Shown here piece by piece: positions 30,910 through 40,404 of a stretch of 63,495 nt of DNA; the stretch's first letter is position 1; every line of letters begins with the position of its first letter. The position numbers were made by a program, and so were the translations under genes. The notes under the pieces are model-generated. The model was not told the DNA's origin. It ran no database searches and saw only the letters and a list, made by a program, of their open reading frames with translations. The stretch is from contig JAVHXQ010000014.1 of assembly GCA_031119555.1 (NCBI GenBank), forward strand, positions 1 through 63,495. Direction: 5' to 3'. The DNA comes from Candidatus Dactylopiibacterium sp. Lineage in GTDB: Bacteria > Pseudomonadota > Gammaproteobacteria > Burkholderiales > Rhodocyclaceae.

Positions 30910-33240
30910 ATGCGCAACCGAACGCTTTTCATCTGCCTGACGCTTCTCGGCATCGTGCTGCTGGGCATCGCCTCGCTCGCGATCGCCGCCGGCCTGGCCT
31001 GGCGGCAGCTGCCGTCGCTCGACGCCCTCACCGATTACCGTCCGAAGATCCCGCTGCGTGTGTATACCGCCGACAAGGTCCTGATTGGCGAATTCGGCGA
31101 GGAACGTCGCACATTCGTCGCCATACGGGAGTTGCCCGACCTGCTCAAGCACGCCATCCTCGCCGCCGAGGACGACCGCTTCTTCGAGCACGCCGGCGTC
31201 GACGTGGCCGGCCTCGTGCGCGCCACCGCGCTCAACCTCGTCGGCAGCAGCCGCCAGGGCGGCAGCACGATCACCATGCAGGTCGCGCGCAACTTCTACC
31301 TGAGCCGCGAGAAGACCATCAGCCGCAAGCTCTATGAAATCCTGCTCTCGCTCAAGATCGAGCACAGCCTCACGAAGAACCAGATCCTCGAGGTCTACGT
31401 CAATCAGATCTACCTGGGTCAGCGTGCCTACGGCTTCGCCTCGGCCGCACGGACCTATTACGGCAAATCGCTGCCGGAACTGAGCACCGCCGAGGCCGCC
31501 ATGCTCGCGGGCCTGCCGAAGGCCCCCTCGAAGTACAACCCGGTGGTCAATCCCGCGCGCGCCACGGCGCGCCAGGCGTATGTGCTGCGTCGCATGGCCG
31601 AGCTCGGCTTCATCACGCAGGCGCAGTACGACGAAGCCCGCAAGGCGCCGCTCGCGCTGGCGACCGGACGGGTGGCCAATACCGCGCAGGCCGCCCCCTC
31701 GCTGCACGCCGAATTCGTCGCCGAGATGGCCCGCCAGCTCGCCTACGACCAGTTCAAGGATAGCGCCTACACGAGCGGCATCCAGGTCATCACGACGATC
31801 AAGGCGAGCGACCAGCGCGCCGCCTACCAGGCCCTGCGCCGCGGGCTCATCGACTACGAACGCCGCCACGGCTACCGCGGCGCCGAAGCCTACGTCGACC
31901 TGACGCAGCTCGACGCGAAATCCGACGTCACGCTCGAAGACCTCATCGAGCCCTATCCCGACCTGGACGAAATGCGCGCGGCCATCGTCACCGAAGCCTC
32001 GCGCAGCCAGCTCAAGGCCTACCTGCGCGGCGGCGAGATCGCCACGCTCACGGGCGACGCGCTGCGCTTCCCCGGCCCCATGCTGGCGCCCAACGCACCG
32101 CAGCAGAAGCGCCTCGCGCCGGGCGCGGTGATCCGCCTCGTGAAGGCCGCCAAGGGCTGGCAGGTGGTGCAGCCGCCGCTCGTCGAGGGCGCCTTCGTCG
32201 CGCTCGACCCGGCCACCGGAGCCGTGCGCAGCCTCGTCGGCGGCTTCGACTTCAACCGCAACAAGTTCAACCACGCCACGCTGGCCTGGCGCCAGCCGGG
32301 CTCCAGCTTCAAGCCCTTCATCTATTCGGCCGCGATCGACAAGGGCTACACGCCGGGCAGCGTCATGAACGACAGCCCGCTCAACTTCACGGCCGAGCAG
32401 ACCGGCAGCCAGGCGTGGAACCCCGGCAACTACGACAACCGCTACGACGGCCCGATGAGCCTGCGTACCGCGCTCGCGAAATCGAAGAACGTCGTCGCGA
32501 TCCGCGTGTTGCAGGCCATCACCCCCGCTTACGGGCAGGATTACGTCACCAGCCGGTTCGGCTTCGATCCCGCGCGCAACCCGCCGTACCTCACGCTGGC
32601 GCTGGGCTCGGGCGCGGTCACGCCCTGGCAGATGGCCTCGGCCTACGCGATCTTCGCCAACGGCGGCTACCGCGTGCGGCCGTTCGTCGTGCAGGAGATG
32701 CAGGACGCCGCCGGTCGCGTGCTGGCGCGCGTCGACCCCGTCGTGGCCGGCAGCGACAGCGCCGACCGCGTGCTCGACCCCCGCAACGTCTGGCTCATGG
32801 ACCTGATGATGCGCGACGTGATGCGCCGGGGTACCGGCGCGCGCTCCTCCACGCTGGGGCGCGGCGACCTCGCCGGCAAGACGGGCACCACCAACGATTA
32901 CGTCGATGCCTGGTTCTGCGGCTACCAGCAAAGCCTCGTCGGCATCGCCTGGGTCGGCTTCGACCAGCCGCGCAAGCTGGGCTCCGGCGAAACCGGCGGC
33001 ACGCTCGCGCTGCCGATCTGGATCGACTACATGCGCACCGCTCTGCGCGACGTGCCCGAGCAGCGCATGGACATGCCGCCCGGCCTCGTCGAAGTCCAGC
33101 CCCAATTCACCAACGAGGGGCCCGACTACATCTACGCCGAGCATCTGCCGCCGCCGGCCTCAGAGGCCGACACGGCGCCGGCCGAGGGTCAGGCGGCGCC
33201 GTTCTTCCAGATTCACCCGGTGCCCGAACGCAACGACTGA
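30910..33240 (+). CDS. mrcA: penicillin-binding protein 1A (bifunctional glycosyltransferase/transpeptidase)
   Basis: A 776-residue inner-membrane enzyme that polymerises and cross-links peptidoglycan. A membrane anchor (about 7-27) precedes the GT51 domain with E87-D-D-R-F-F-EH. An OB-like insert follows. The transpeptidase has S465-S-F-K468, the SKN triad member (AKSKNVVA) and K657-T-G. All catalytic residues are present. Divergent placement from pilM is the classic proteobacterial arrangement. Its stop codon is part of an inverted repeat shared with the convergent cyaY. Confidence 0.96.
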   Translation: MRNRTLFICLTLLGIVLLGIASLAIAAGLAWRQLPSLDALTDYRPKIPLRVYTADKVLIGEFGEERRTFVAIRELPDLLKHAILAAEDDRFFEHAGVDVAGLVRATALNLVGSSRQGGSTITMQVARNFYLSREKTISRKLYEILLSLKIEHSLTKNQILEVYVNQIYLGQRAYGFASAARTYYGKSLPELSTAEAAMLAGLPKAPSKYNPVVNPARATARQAYVLRRMAELGFITQAQYDEARKAPLALATGRVANTAQAAPSLHAEFVAEMARQLAYDQFKDSAYTSGIQVITTIKASDQRAAYQALRRGLIDYERRHGYRGAEAYVDLTQLDAKSDVTLEDLIEPYPDLDEMRAAIVTEASRSQLKAYLRGGEIATLTGDALRFPGPMLAPNAPQQKRLAPGAVIRLVKAAKGWQVVQPPLVEGAFVALDPATGAVRSLVGGFDFNRNKFNHATLAWRQPGSSFKPFIYSAAIDKGYTPGSVMNDSPLNFTAEQTGSQAWNPGNYDNRYDGPMSLRTALAKSKNVVAIRVLQAITPAYGQDYVTSRFGFDPARNPPYLTLALGSGAVTPWQMASAYAIFANGGYRVRPFVVQEMQDAAGRVLARVDPVVAGSDSADRVLDPRNVWLMDLMMRDVMRRGTGARSSTLGRGDLAGKTGTTNDYVDAWFCGYQQSLVGIAWVGFDQPRKLGSGETGGTLALPIWIDYMRTALRDVPEQRMDMPPGLVEVQPQFTNEGPDYIYAEHLPPPASEADTAPAEGQAAPFFQIHPVPERND

Positions 33241-33274
33241 CGCGCGCGCCGCGGCGGCGCCCGCGCGCTCAGTC
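33235..33274. terminator. inverted repeat spanning the stop codons of mrcA and cyaY
   Basis: GACTGA (33235-33240) pairs with TCAGTC (33269-33274). After one bulged C, GCGCGCG (33242-33248) pairs with CGCGCGC (33262-33268). A 13-base interrupted stem without T-run includes both convergent stop codons. Candidate bidirectional terminator. Confidence 0.5.
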
Positions 33275-33601
33275 CTGCAGCAGCACGGGGCGCCCGGCCT
33301 GCTGGCCGATGAGTTCCTCGAGCTGGCCAAGGAGTTCGCGCCCGTCGCGGGTTCCCAGCCACTGGCCGCCCTCCGGCCGGTAATGGAACCCGCCGGAGCG
33401 CGCGGCCACCCAGATTTCCTTCGCCGCGGCGTGGCGGTTGATGATGATCTGGCTGCCGTCGGCGAACTCCAGCTTGAGAATGCCGCCCGCCTGGGGTTCG
33501 AGGTCCACGTCCAGATCGGTCGCTTCCACGGCCCGCTCCACGAGTGACTCGATACGCACAAGCATCGCATCGGCGAGTTCCAGGAATGCTGCTTCTTCCA
33601 T
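33269..33601 (-). CDS. cyaY: frataxin-like iron-binding protein CyaY
   Basis: A 110-residue frataxin. The acidic first helix (EEAAFLELADAMLVRIE) is the iron-binding ridge; the strand motif GGILKLEFADGSQIIINRH and the WVAARSGGFHY core are signature features. It modulates IscS-driven Fe-S cluster assembly. Divergent from the LptM gene by 62 bases, as often seen in proteobacteria, and convergent with PBP1a. Confidence 0.95.
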   Translation of the reverse strand: MEEAAFLELADAMLVRIESLVERAVEATDLDVDLEPQAGGILKLEFADGSQIIINRHAAAKEIWVAARSGGFHYRPEGGQWLGTRDGRELLGQLEELIGQQAGRPVLLQD

Positions 33602-33663
33602 CGCTCAAAGACTCCTTTTGTTAAACTGCCCCCTCCACCCGATCGGACATCAGGAAGATTCCC

Positions 33664-33789
33664 ATGCGTCAGCTGATCCTGCTCGCTTCCGTGAGCCTCG
33701 TCCTTGCCGCGTGCGGCATCAAGGGGCCACTGGAGCATCCGCCGCCGCGTCCGCAGGCCGGGGCGTCCGCCCAGGGCTCGACGCCCTGA
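33664..33789 (+). CDS. lptM: small lipoprotein LptM (YifL family)
   Basis: A 41-residue lipoprotein, too short for most gene finders. The signal is MRQLILLASVSLVLAAC, with lipobox LAAC and lipidated C17, followed by the diagnostic GIKGPLEHPPP. In E. coli, LptM assists disulfide maturation of the LPS translocon LptD. A DsbA gene is in the same window. It is usually followed by lysA; here a signalling gene follows instead. Confidence 0.9.
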   Translation: MRQLILLASVSLVLAACGIKGPLEHPPPRPQAGASAQGSTP

Positions 33790-33892
33790 CGCGCGGCGTG
33801 GGAGAGCGATTCTAGCGGCTTCCGGCGCCCTCTTGCCGGACACCCGACCCGGCGCGCAGGCGCCGCCCACGCCGCTCACGGAGATCCGGCCC

Positions 33893-36085
33893 TTGCAAGA
33901 CGATTCACCAGAAGACGTACTGGAATTCGCGGACGAGCCCCCGCCCGGGGCGCACCCCGCGCCGCGATCCGGCTGGCGAATCCTGATCGTCGACGACGAT
34001 CCCGACGTTCACGCCACCACGACCTTCGCCCTGCGCGGCGCCGACATTCTCGGCCGCCCGCTCGAGTTCCTGCACGCCCACTCGGCCGCCCAGGCCAGCG
34101 CGCTGCTGGCCCAGGAGCGCGACATCGCCGTCGTGCTGCTCGACATGGTGATGGAAGAGGATGACTCCGGCCTGCGTCTGGTGCGCCACATCCGCGAGAC
34201 CCTGGGCCTGGCGGAACTGCGCATCATCCTGCGCACCGGCCAGCCCGGCTATGCGCCCGAGATGGACGCGATCCGCGATCACGACATCAACGATTACAAG
34301 ACCAAATCCGAGCTCACGCGCAGCCGCCTGCTGACGGCCCTCATCACCGCCGTGCGCTCCTACCAGCAGATTCACGCCCTCAACGTGCAGCGGCGCGGGC
34401 TCGACTACATCGCCCGCGTGGGGCATGCGCTGCCCGCGGCCCACAGCCTCGAGGGATTCGCCTCGGTGCTGGTGCCCATGCTCTGCGATCTGCTCGGTGC
34501 GCGCGCGGCCGGCGCCGTCTGTCTGGCCACTCCCGACGGGCCGCTGGTGCTGGCGGCGAGCGGAGACTATGCCGGCGACACCCTGCCGGCCGAGGCCAGC
34601 GCGCGCCTGGCCGCCTGTCTGGCCGGCCGCCACCACGTCTTCAGCGAGCAAGCCTGCTGTCTCTACCTCGAGGGCGACAGCACGCACCAGCTCGCCGTGC
34701 TGCTCGCCCTCACCCTCGTGGCCGACGACCCCCGCCTGCCCTTGCTCGACGCCTTCTGCGCGAGCATTTCCATCGGGCTGCGCAACGCCTTGCTGCTCAA
34801 CCGGCTCGAGCACTTCGCCTACCGCGACGCGCTCACCGGGCTCGCCAACCGGCAGAGCCTCATCGACGCGCTCGATGCCAGCCTCGCCGGCCCCGATGCC
34901 GCGCGGCTCACGCTCGTCGTCCTCGACCTGGACGGTTTCGGCGAAAGCAACGACAGCCTCGGCCACCAGCACGGCGATGCCCTGCTCGTGGCGGTGGCCC
35001 ACCGCCTGAAGGAAGCGCTCGGCGACACCTGCACGCTGGCGCGCCTGTCGGGCGACACCTTCGCGGTGCTGGGCCCGCACGAGGCACTGGACGCGGGCCG
35101 CCTCACCACCCTTTTCGAAGCCCCGTTCCGCATTCCGCTGCAGGACGTGGCCGCCACCGCGAGTTTCGGCGCGCTGCATCTGGCCGACTGCGACAACGAC
35201 GGCGCCAGCGCGCTCAAGAGCGCCTATTTCGCGCTGCGTCGCGCCAAGTCCGAAAGCCGCGGCGACATGGTGTATTTCACGCCCGCGATGGCCTCCGCGA
35301 TCCGCGCCCGCGCGCGCCTGCTGCTGGCCCTGCGCCAGGCCGTGGAGCACCGCCATCTGTATCTGTGCTTCCAGCCCCAGGTCGCGCTGCCCGCTGGCAC
35401 GGTATGCGGCGTCGAGGCGCTGCTGCGCTGGCGCAACGAGAGCGGCCGCGAGGTCGGCCCCGCCGACTTCATTCCGCTCGCCGAGCAATCCGGCCTCATC
35501 GTCGGCATCGGCGAATGGGTGCTGCGCTCGGCCTGTGCCGAGCAGGCGCGCCTCGCCGCCGCCGGCTTCGCCGACCTCACGATGGGTCTGAACGTGTCGG
35601 TGCGCCAGTTGCGCCACCCCAATTTCCTCGGCCTGCTGCGCGACGCGCTCACCAGCAGCGGCGCCGACCCCGCACGCATCGAGCTGGAGATCACCGAATC
35701 GATGGCGATGGAAGAAGCCGACGCGATCGAGAGCACGCTGGAAGGCATCAAGCAGCTGGGCGTGCGCGTGGCGATCGACGATTTCGGCACCGGCTTCTCG
35801 TCGCTGTCGTACCTGCAGCGCCTGCGCGTGGACCGGCTCAAGATCGACCGCAGCTTCGTGGCCGACCTCAGCTCGGGCGAACGCGCACGGCAGGTCCCCG
35901 AGGCCGTGATCCAGCTCGGCCACCGCCTGGGCCTCACGATCATGGCCGAGGGCGTGGAAACCGAGGCGCAGGCCCACCTGCTCGCCGAGCTGGGCTGCGA
36001 CGAAGCCCAGGGCTACCTCTATTCGCGCCCACTCGAGAACGGGCCCCTGCTGGCGTGGCTGCAGGCGCAGCCCACGCGGGGCTGA
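33893..36085 (+). CDS. response regulator with REC, DUF3369, degenerate GGDEF and EAL domains
   Basis: A 730-residue cytoplasmic signalling protein. The receiver (about 30-150) starts RILIVDDDPD and has its phospho-acceptor in LLDMVMEED near 84. A DUF3369 sensor region follows (about 150-310). The GGDEF domain reads SGDTF near 386 instead of GGDEF, so cyclase activity is unlikely. The EAL domain keeps VEALLRW near 507, LNVSVRQL, EITES, IDDFGTGFSS, KIDRSF and EGVET, so c-di-GMP hydrolysis is likely. The start is TTG at 33893, supported by GGAG 9 bases upstream. The kinase gene follows after 13 bases. Confidence 0.88.
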   Translation: MQDDSPEDVLEFADEPPPGAHPAPRSGWRILIVDDDPDVHATTTFALRGADILGRPLEFLHAHSAAQASALLAQERDIAVVLLDMVMEEDDSGLRLVRHIRETLGLAELRIILRTGQPGYAPEMDAIRDHDINDYKTKSELTRSRLLTALITAVRSYQQIHALNVQRRGLDYIARVGHALPAAHSLEGFASVLVPMLCDLLGARAAGAVCLATPDGPLVLAASGDYAGDTLPAEASARLAACLAGRHHVFSEQACCLYLEGDSTHQLAVLLALTLVADDPRLPLLDAFCASISIGLRNALLLNRLEHFAYRDALTGLANRQSLIDALDASLAGPDAARLTLVVLDLDGFGESNDSLGHQHGDALLVAVAHRLKEALGDTCTLARLSGDTFAVLGPHEALDAGRLTTLFEAPFRIPLQDVAATASFGALHLADCDNDGASALKSAYFALRRAKSESRGDMVYFTPAMASAIRARARLLLALRQAVEHRHLYLCFQPQVALPAGTVCGVEALLRWRNESGREVGPADFIPLAEQSGLIVGIGEWVLRSACAEQARLAAAGFADLTMGLNVSVRQLRHPNFLGLLRDALTSSGADPARIELEITESMAMEEADAIESTLEGIKQLGVRVAIDDFGTGFSSLSYLQRLRVDRLKIDRSFVADLSSGERARQVPEAVIQLGHRLGLTIMAEGVETEAQAHLLAELGCDEAQGYLYSRPLENGPLLAWLQAQPTRG

Positions 36086-36098
36086 GGCCGCCGCGACG

Positions 36099-38921
36099 AT
36101 GCGCAACACCGTCCGCCACGCCGCCATCATCGCCGTCCTGCTCGGCACCGTGCTGCCGGCGATCGGCGTCGGCACCTACCTGGTCCGCTACAAATACTCG
36201 TCCGAACTGCGCCGGGGCATCCAGGAACAACTGCCGCGCAGCGCGCACGTCATCGCCACCGGCGTCAGCGAAAATCTGTGGGCGCTGGACCGCGATGCGG
36301 TCGCCGCCATGCTCGACGCCGTGATGCAGGACCCCGCCGTGGTGGCGGTCGAGATCACCGACGCGCGCCTGGGACGTTTCCTGATGCGCGAACACCCCGA
36401 GCGGCGCAGCGACCCTCCGCACCACATCGAGTGGCCGATCCACTATCGCGACGAGCGCATCGGCGCCGTGCGCCTGGAACTCACCGAAGCCCCGCTGCGC
36501 CGCGAGCTGCGCGAAGAGATCGTGAGCATCATCGGCCTGCTCGCGCTGCAGCTCGTGGTCAGCGTGACGCTGATCCTCTACGTGCTGCAGCGCCGCCTCG
36601 GCACGCCGCTGCAGAAGCTCGGCGACGAAGCGCGCGAGCTTGCCCGCGGCCAGCTCGAGCGCCCCATCGTGCCGCAGCGCGAGGACGAGATCGGACAGGT
36701 CGAGGCCCAGCTCGAAATCACGCGCCGCGCGCTGCGCTCGCTGATCGACACGCTGGAACACAAGAACCGCGCACTCGAGGACGACCTGACCGAGCGCCGC
36801 CGCGTCGAAGCCGAGCTGCTGCGCCTGGCCACCGTGGTGCGGCTGACGCAGAACCCGATCGCCCTCGCCGCGCCGGACGCCACCCTGCACTGGTTCAACG
36901 AAGCTTTCGCGGCGCGCTTCGATTCACCCGGGCGGCCCGCGCTGGGACGCGCGCTGGGCGACGTGATCGGGGGCAACGCCGGGCGCGACTGGGCGAGCCG
37001 GCAGGCCGTGGAGCAGGCCCTCGCGCGCGAGGAGAGCCTGTCGGGCCTGGAACTCGCGTGGCAGGGCGCGGATGAGCGCCTGAGCAGCTTCTCGCTCGAA
37101 CTGCAGCCCATCCACGACGAATCGCGCACGCTGCGCGGCTGGGCCCTGCTGCTCAACGACGTGACCGAGCGCCGCCAGACCAGCGAGGCGCTCAGCGCGC
37201 TCGCCCGCCTCGGGGCCGAGCCCGACCAGGGCGCCTTCCTGTCCGCCCTGCTCGCCGCCGTGATGCAGGGCTGCGGCGCGAGCGGCGGCTACATCGCGCG
37301 CCACACCCCCCAAGGGCTCAACGTGCTGGCCGGCATCGCACCGCCCGGCGGCACGCTGCAGACCGGCCTGCACGCCGGCAACGGCCTGCTCACGCGCTAC
37401 GCCGACACCGATGGCGCCCTCATCGTGCGACGCGGCGCGAACGAGATCCTCTCGCAGGAGCCCGTCTGCCGCGACTGCCGCGCCGAAGCCCTCGCGCTGG
37501 CCGCGCTGCGCGACGCACGCCAGCGCACCACGGGCCACCTCGTGCTGTTCTTCGACAGCGCGCCGGCCGCCCCGGCCGCCGCGCAATCCCTCGCCGCGCT
37601 GGGCGCCGCCCGCGCGAGCGCCGAGTTCGAGCGCCTCGAGGTGCTCGAAGCCCTGCGCCAGAGCGAGCAGAAGTTCTTCTCGATCTTCCAGCACGTGCCC
37701 ATTCCGCTGTGCGTGTTGCGCGAGGCGGACGGCATCTGCCTGGACATCAACCCCGGCTGCAGCAACCTGTTCGGTTACCCGCGCGAGTTGCTCATCGGCT
37801 CATCGCTGCCGGCCAGCCCGCTGTGCCCGGACGCCGCCACCCGCGTGGCGCTGCAAGACCTCCTGGAGCGCCGCTTCGAAACCAGCGTGGGCGAACTCGC
37901 GCTGCGCCGGCTGGACGGCGACCTGCGCGCCTGCCAGATCCACGTGCGCCGCGTCAGCATGAACGGCGAACCCAGCCTGCTCGTCGCCCTCGTGGACCTC
38001 AGCCCGCTGCTCGCGGCCAAGAGCGAGATCGTGGAACTCAACCGTTCGCTCGAGCAGCGCGTGGCCGAGCGCACGCGCGACCTCGCCGCGAGCAAGGCCG
38101 AGCTCGAACACACGCTCACGCAGCTGCGCCGCACGCTGGACGAACTCGTGCACGCCGAAAAGCTCGCCGCGCTGGGCTCGCTCGTGGCCGGCATCGCGCA
38201 CGAACTCAATACCCCCATCGGCAACAGCCTCATGATGGCGAGCACCCTGCACGACCTCAACGCGGCGTTCGGCGAGCAGGTCCGCAGCGGCCTGCGCCGC
38301 TCGGCGCTCGATCTGCACATGCAGGAGACCGCGAGTGCGGCCGACATCCTCGTGCGCAACCTGCAGCGCGCCGCCGAACTCATCACGAGCTTCAAGCAGG
38401 TGGCCGTGGATCAGACCAGCTCCCAGCGCCGCGCCTTCGACCTGGCCGACGTGGCCAGCGAGATCCTCGTCACCATGCAGCCCGTGCTGCGCAAGCGCAA
38501 TTACGGCGTCACGCTCGCGATCCCGCCAGGCATCCGCATGGAGAGCTACCCCGGCCCGCTCGGCCAGGTGCTCGCCAACCTGCTCAACAACGCGCTGCTG
38601 CATGCGTTCGAGGGCCGCGAGACGGGCCAGATCCAGCTCGAAGCCTCGCTGCTCGATGACGACCGCGTGCGGCTCGACTGCCGCGACGACGGCGTGGGCA
38701 TCCGCGCGGCCAATCTGAAGCGCATCTTCGACCCCTTCTTCACGACGCGCCTGGGCCGCGATGGCAGCGGCCTCGGGCTCAACATCGTGCACAACATCGT
38801 CACGGGGGTGCTGGGCGGCGAGATCGAGGTCACGAGCGAGGAAAACCACGGCGCCTGCTTCACGCTGCGCCTGCCGCGCGTCGCCCCGCGCACGGCCGAG
38901 AGCCCGGCCGAAACCGCCTGA
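36099..38921 (+). CDS. hybrid-sensory histidine kinase with PAS, GAF, PAS
   Basis: A 940-residue membrane kinase. Helices at about 8-27 and 148-166 flank a periplasmic sensor, followed by HAMP (about 167-220), a coiled coil, a PAS domain (about 246-350), a GAF-like domain with C-rich C-R-D-C (about 365-510), a second PAS (about 520-640), coiled coil, HisKA with GIAHELNTPIGN near 700 and HATPase (DDGVGI, FDPFFTT, GSGLGLN). It has no receiver domain of its own. It lies 13 bases after the EAL response regulator and is its likely partner. Its core closely matches the kinase at 1890-3383. Confidence 0.9.
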   Translation: MRNTVRHAAIIAVLLGTVLPAIGVGTYLVRYKYSSELRRGIQEQLPRSAHVIATGVSENLWALDRDAVAAMLDAVMQDPAVVAVEITDARLGRFLMREHPERRSDPPHHIEWPIHYRDERIGAVRLELTEAPLRRELREEIVSIIGLLALQLVVSVTLILYVLQRRLGTPLQKLGDEARELARGQLERPIVPQREDEIGQVEAQLEITRRALRSLIDTLEHKNRALEDDLTERRRVEAELLRLATVVRLTQNPIALAAPDATLHWFNEAFAARFDSPGRPALGRALGDVIGGNAGRDWASRQAVEQALAREESLSGLELAWQGADERLSSFSLELQPIHDESRTLRGWALLLNDVTERRQTSEALSALARLGAEPDQGAFLSALLAAVMQGCGASGGYIARHTPQGLNVLAGIAPPGGTLQTGLHAGNGLLTRYADTDGALIVRRGANEILSQEPVCRDCRAEALALAALRDARQRTTGHLVLFFDSAPAAPAAAQSLAALGAARASAEFERLEVLEALRQSEQKFFSIFQHVPIPLCVLREADGICLDINPGCSNLFGYPRELLIGSSLPASPLCPDAATRVALQDLLERRFETSVGELALRRLDGDLRACQIHVRRVSMNGEPSLLVALVDLSPLLAAKSEIVELNRSLEQRVAERTRDLAASKAELEHTLTQLRRTLDELVHAEKLAALGSLVAGIAHELNTPIGNSLMMASTLHDLNAAFGEQVRSGLRRSALDLHMQETASAADILVRNLQRAAELITSFKQVAVDQTSSQRRAFDLADVASEILVTMQPVLRKRNYGVTLAIPPGIRMESYPGPLGQVLANLLNNALLHAFEGRETGQIQLEASLLDDDRVRLDCRDDGVGIRAANLKRIFDPFFTTRLGRDGSGLGLNIVHNIVTGVLGGEIEVTSEENHGACFTLRLPRVAPRTAESPAETA

Positions 38922-38938
38922 GCGCCGGGAGCGCTCAG
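38918..38938. terminator. inverted repeat spanning the stop codons of the kinase and SDR genes
   Basis: CTGAGCGC (38918-38925), loop CGGGA, GCGCTCAG (38931-38938): a perfect 8-base stem that contains the TGA of the kinase and the TCA (reverse stop) of the SDR gene. No T-run. Candidate bidirectional terminator. Confidence 0.5.
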
Positions 38939-39702
38939 AGGCGCAGACCGCGTGGCTTGCGCCCGGCCCGCGCGGCCAGGCGGTCGTACAGCCAGGCGGG
39001 AACCCCCGCCAGCACACGCGCCACGCAGGCCATCTGCCACGGAATCGTGGCGCGCGCGGGGGCGGCGTCGATGGCGCGGACGAAGCGCGCCGCGGCGACG
39101 TCCGCCTCCAGCATGAACGGCATGCGATAGGTATTCACGGCGGTCATCGGCGTGCGGATGTAGCCCGGCCGGATCTCGCTCACGCGCACGCCCGTGCCGC
39201 GCAGCTCCACGCGCAGGCTTTCCAGGTAGCGGCTGGCCGCCGCCTTGGAGGCGCTGTAGGCCGCCGCGCCGGGCAGTCCGCGCACGCCCGCCACCGACGA
39301 AATACCGACCAGTTGCCCGCTGCCGGCGCGCCGCAAGGGCACGATGAAAGGCTGGAAGGTGGCGACCATGCCCAGCAGGTTGGTGCGCAGGATGCGCTCG
39401 AAGACCGCGAGGTCGCCGCGTTCCTCGCTCGCGGTGCCGGCCGACACGCCCGCGTTGGCGATCACGATGTCGGGCAGGCCGAACTCACCCATGAAAGCGC
39501 GCGCGGCATCGGTGATCTGGCCGGGCTCGGCCACGTCCGCCACATACACGCCGTGCGTGCCGGGCAGACTGTCGCGCAGGGCCTCGAGCGCGTCGCGGCG
39601 ACGCGCCACGAGACCCAGCGTGGCGCCGCGCGCGGCGTAGGCGCGCGCCAGCGCCGCGCCGATCCCGCTCGAGGCGCCCGTGATGAAGACCTTCTGGCTC
39701 AC
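38935..39702 (-). CDS. short-chain dehydrogenase/reductase
   Basis: A 255-residue classical SDR. NAD(P) motif TGASSGIGAALA near 8-19, NAG at about 88-90, catalytic Ser in GISSVAG and Y-x3-K in YSASKAA (near 152-156). A basic position after the first strand (RRR) suggests NADPH. The C-terminus has a hydrophobic stretch (VARVLAGVPAWLYDRLA), which could associate with the membrane. The start is GTG, overlapping the dsbA stop (GTGA). Substrate unknown. Confidence 0.88.
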   Translation of the reverse strand: MSQKVFITGASSGIGAALARAYAARGATLGLVARRRDALEALRDSLPGTHGVYVADVAEPGQITDAARAFMGEFGLPDIVIANAGVSAGTASEERGDLAVFERILRTNLLGMVATFQPFIVPLRRAGSGQLVGISSVAGVRGLPGAAAYSASKAAASRYLESLRVELRGTGVRVSEIRPGYIRTPMTAVNTYRMPFMLEADVAAARFVRAIDAAPARATIPWQMACVARVLAGVPAWLYDRLAARAGRKPRGLRL

Positions 39703-40316
39703 TTGGCGGTGCGCAGTTTCGCGATCACCGCGTCAGCCGACCTGAGCCCGGCCGGGTCGCCCCCCTCGATGCCGAACTTGCCCGCGATGGCCAGGTAGGG
39801 CACGCCCATGACCTTGTACGCCGCCGCGATCTGTTCGGCCCGCTTGGCCTGGGAGTCGACGCTGAAGGAACGCCAGGTGTCGTTGAACTTGCGCACGTCC
39901 ACGCCCTTCCTGGCGAGCCAGTCGTTGCGCACGTCCTCGCGGTCCAGGCGCACGCGTTCCTTGTGGATCGCGTCGAACACCGCCGCGTCGAGCTTCTCGG
40001 TCTGCCCCAGCGCCTCGAGCGTGAGGTAGAGGCGGCTCAGCGCGGCCCAGTCCGGGCGGCCGAAGGAAATCGGCACGCGCTTGAAGACCACGTCCTTCTG
40101 CTGCGTGGTACGCCACTGCGAGAGGAGCGGGTCGAAGCTCGCGCAGTGCGGGCAGCCGTAGGAGAAAAACTCGATGACCTCGATCTGACCGCTGCCGAGC
40201 GTCGGTTGCGGCGGGTTGATCGCCACGACGTTCTGCTGCGCGAAAGCCGGCGCGACGCCGGACAGGCCGGCGACGAGACCGGCGGCCAGGAACTTGAGGG
40301 TGGTGCGACGCTGCAT
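39699..40316 (-). CDS. dsbA: thiol:disulfide interchange protein DsbA
   Basis: A 205-residue periplasmic oxidase of the thioredoxin fold. Signal peptide about 1-26 (VAPAFA). The active site is YGCPHCASF, and the cis-proline loop is VMGVPYLAI. It introduces disulfides into secreted proteins. The ATG at 40316 is the natural start since it begins the signal peptide. It is 88 bases after the SPOR gene and coupled to the downstream SDR gene. Confidence 0.95.
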   Translation of the reverse strand: MQRRTTLKFLAAGLVAGLSGVAPAFAQQNVVAINPPQPTLGSGQIEVIEFFSYGCPHCASFDPLLSQWRTTQQKDVVFKRVPISFGRPDWAALSRLYLTLEALGQTEKLDAAVFDAIHKERVRLDREDVRNDWLARKGVDVRKFNDTWRSFSVDSQAKRAEQIAAAYKVMGVPYLAIAGKFGIEGGDPAGLRSADAVIAKLRTAK

Positions 40317-40404
40317 GGGGGTTCTCCGGTGGAAGTGGGAACGTGCTCCGGTTGCGCGGACGCCGGGCGGGCGGAGGGGCTCCGGCCGCGGCGGGCGCAA
40401 ACGC

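Noticed and set aside
30763..33144. 793-residue minus-strand open frame opposite PBP1a
   Set aside because: PBP1a has all catalytic motifs on the plus strand, and the antisense protein is Val/Ala/Gly/Arg repeats only.
36099..38921. Hybrid histidine kinase with an attached receiver
   Set aside because: The C-terminus ends with the HATPase domain; no receiver is present.
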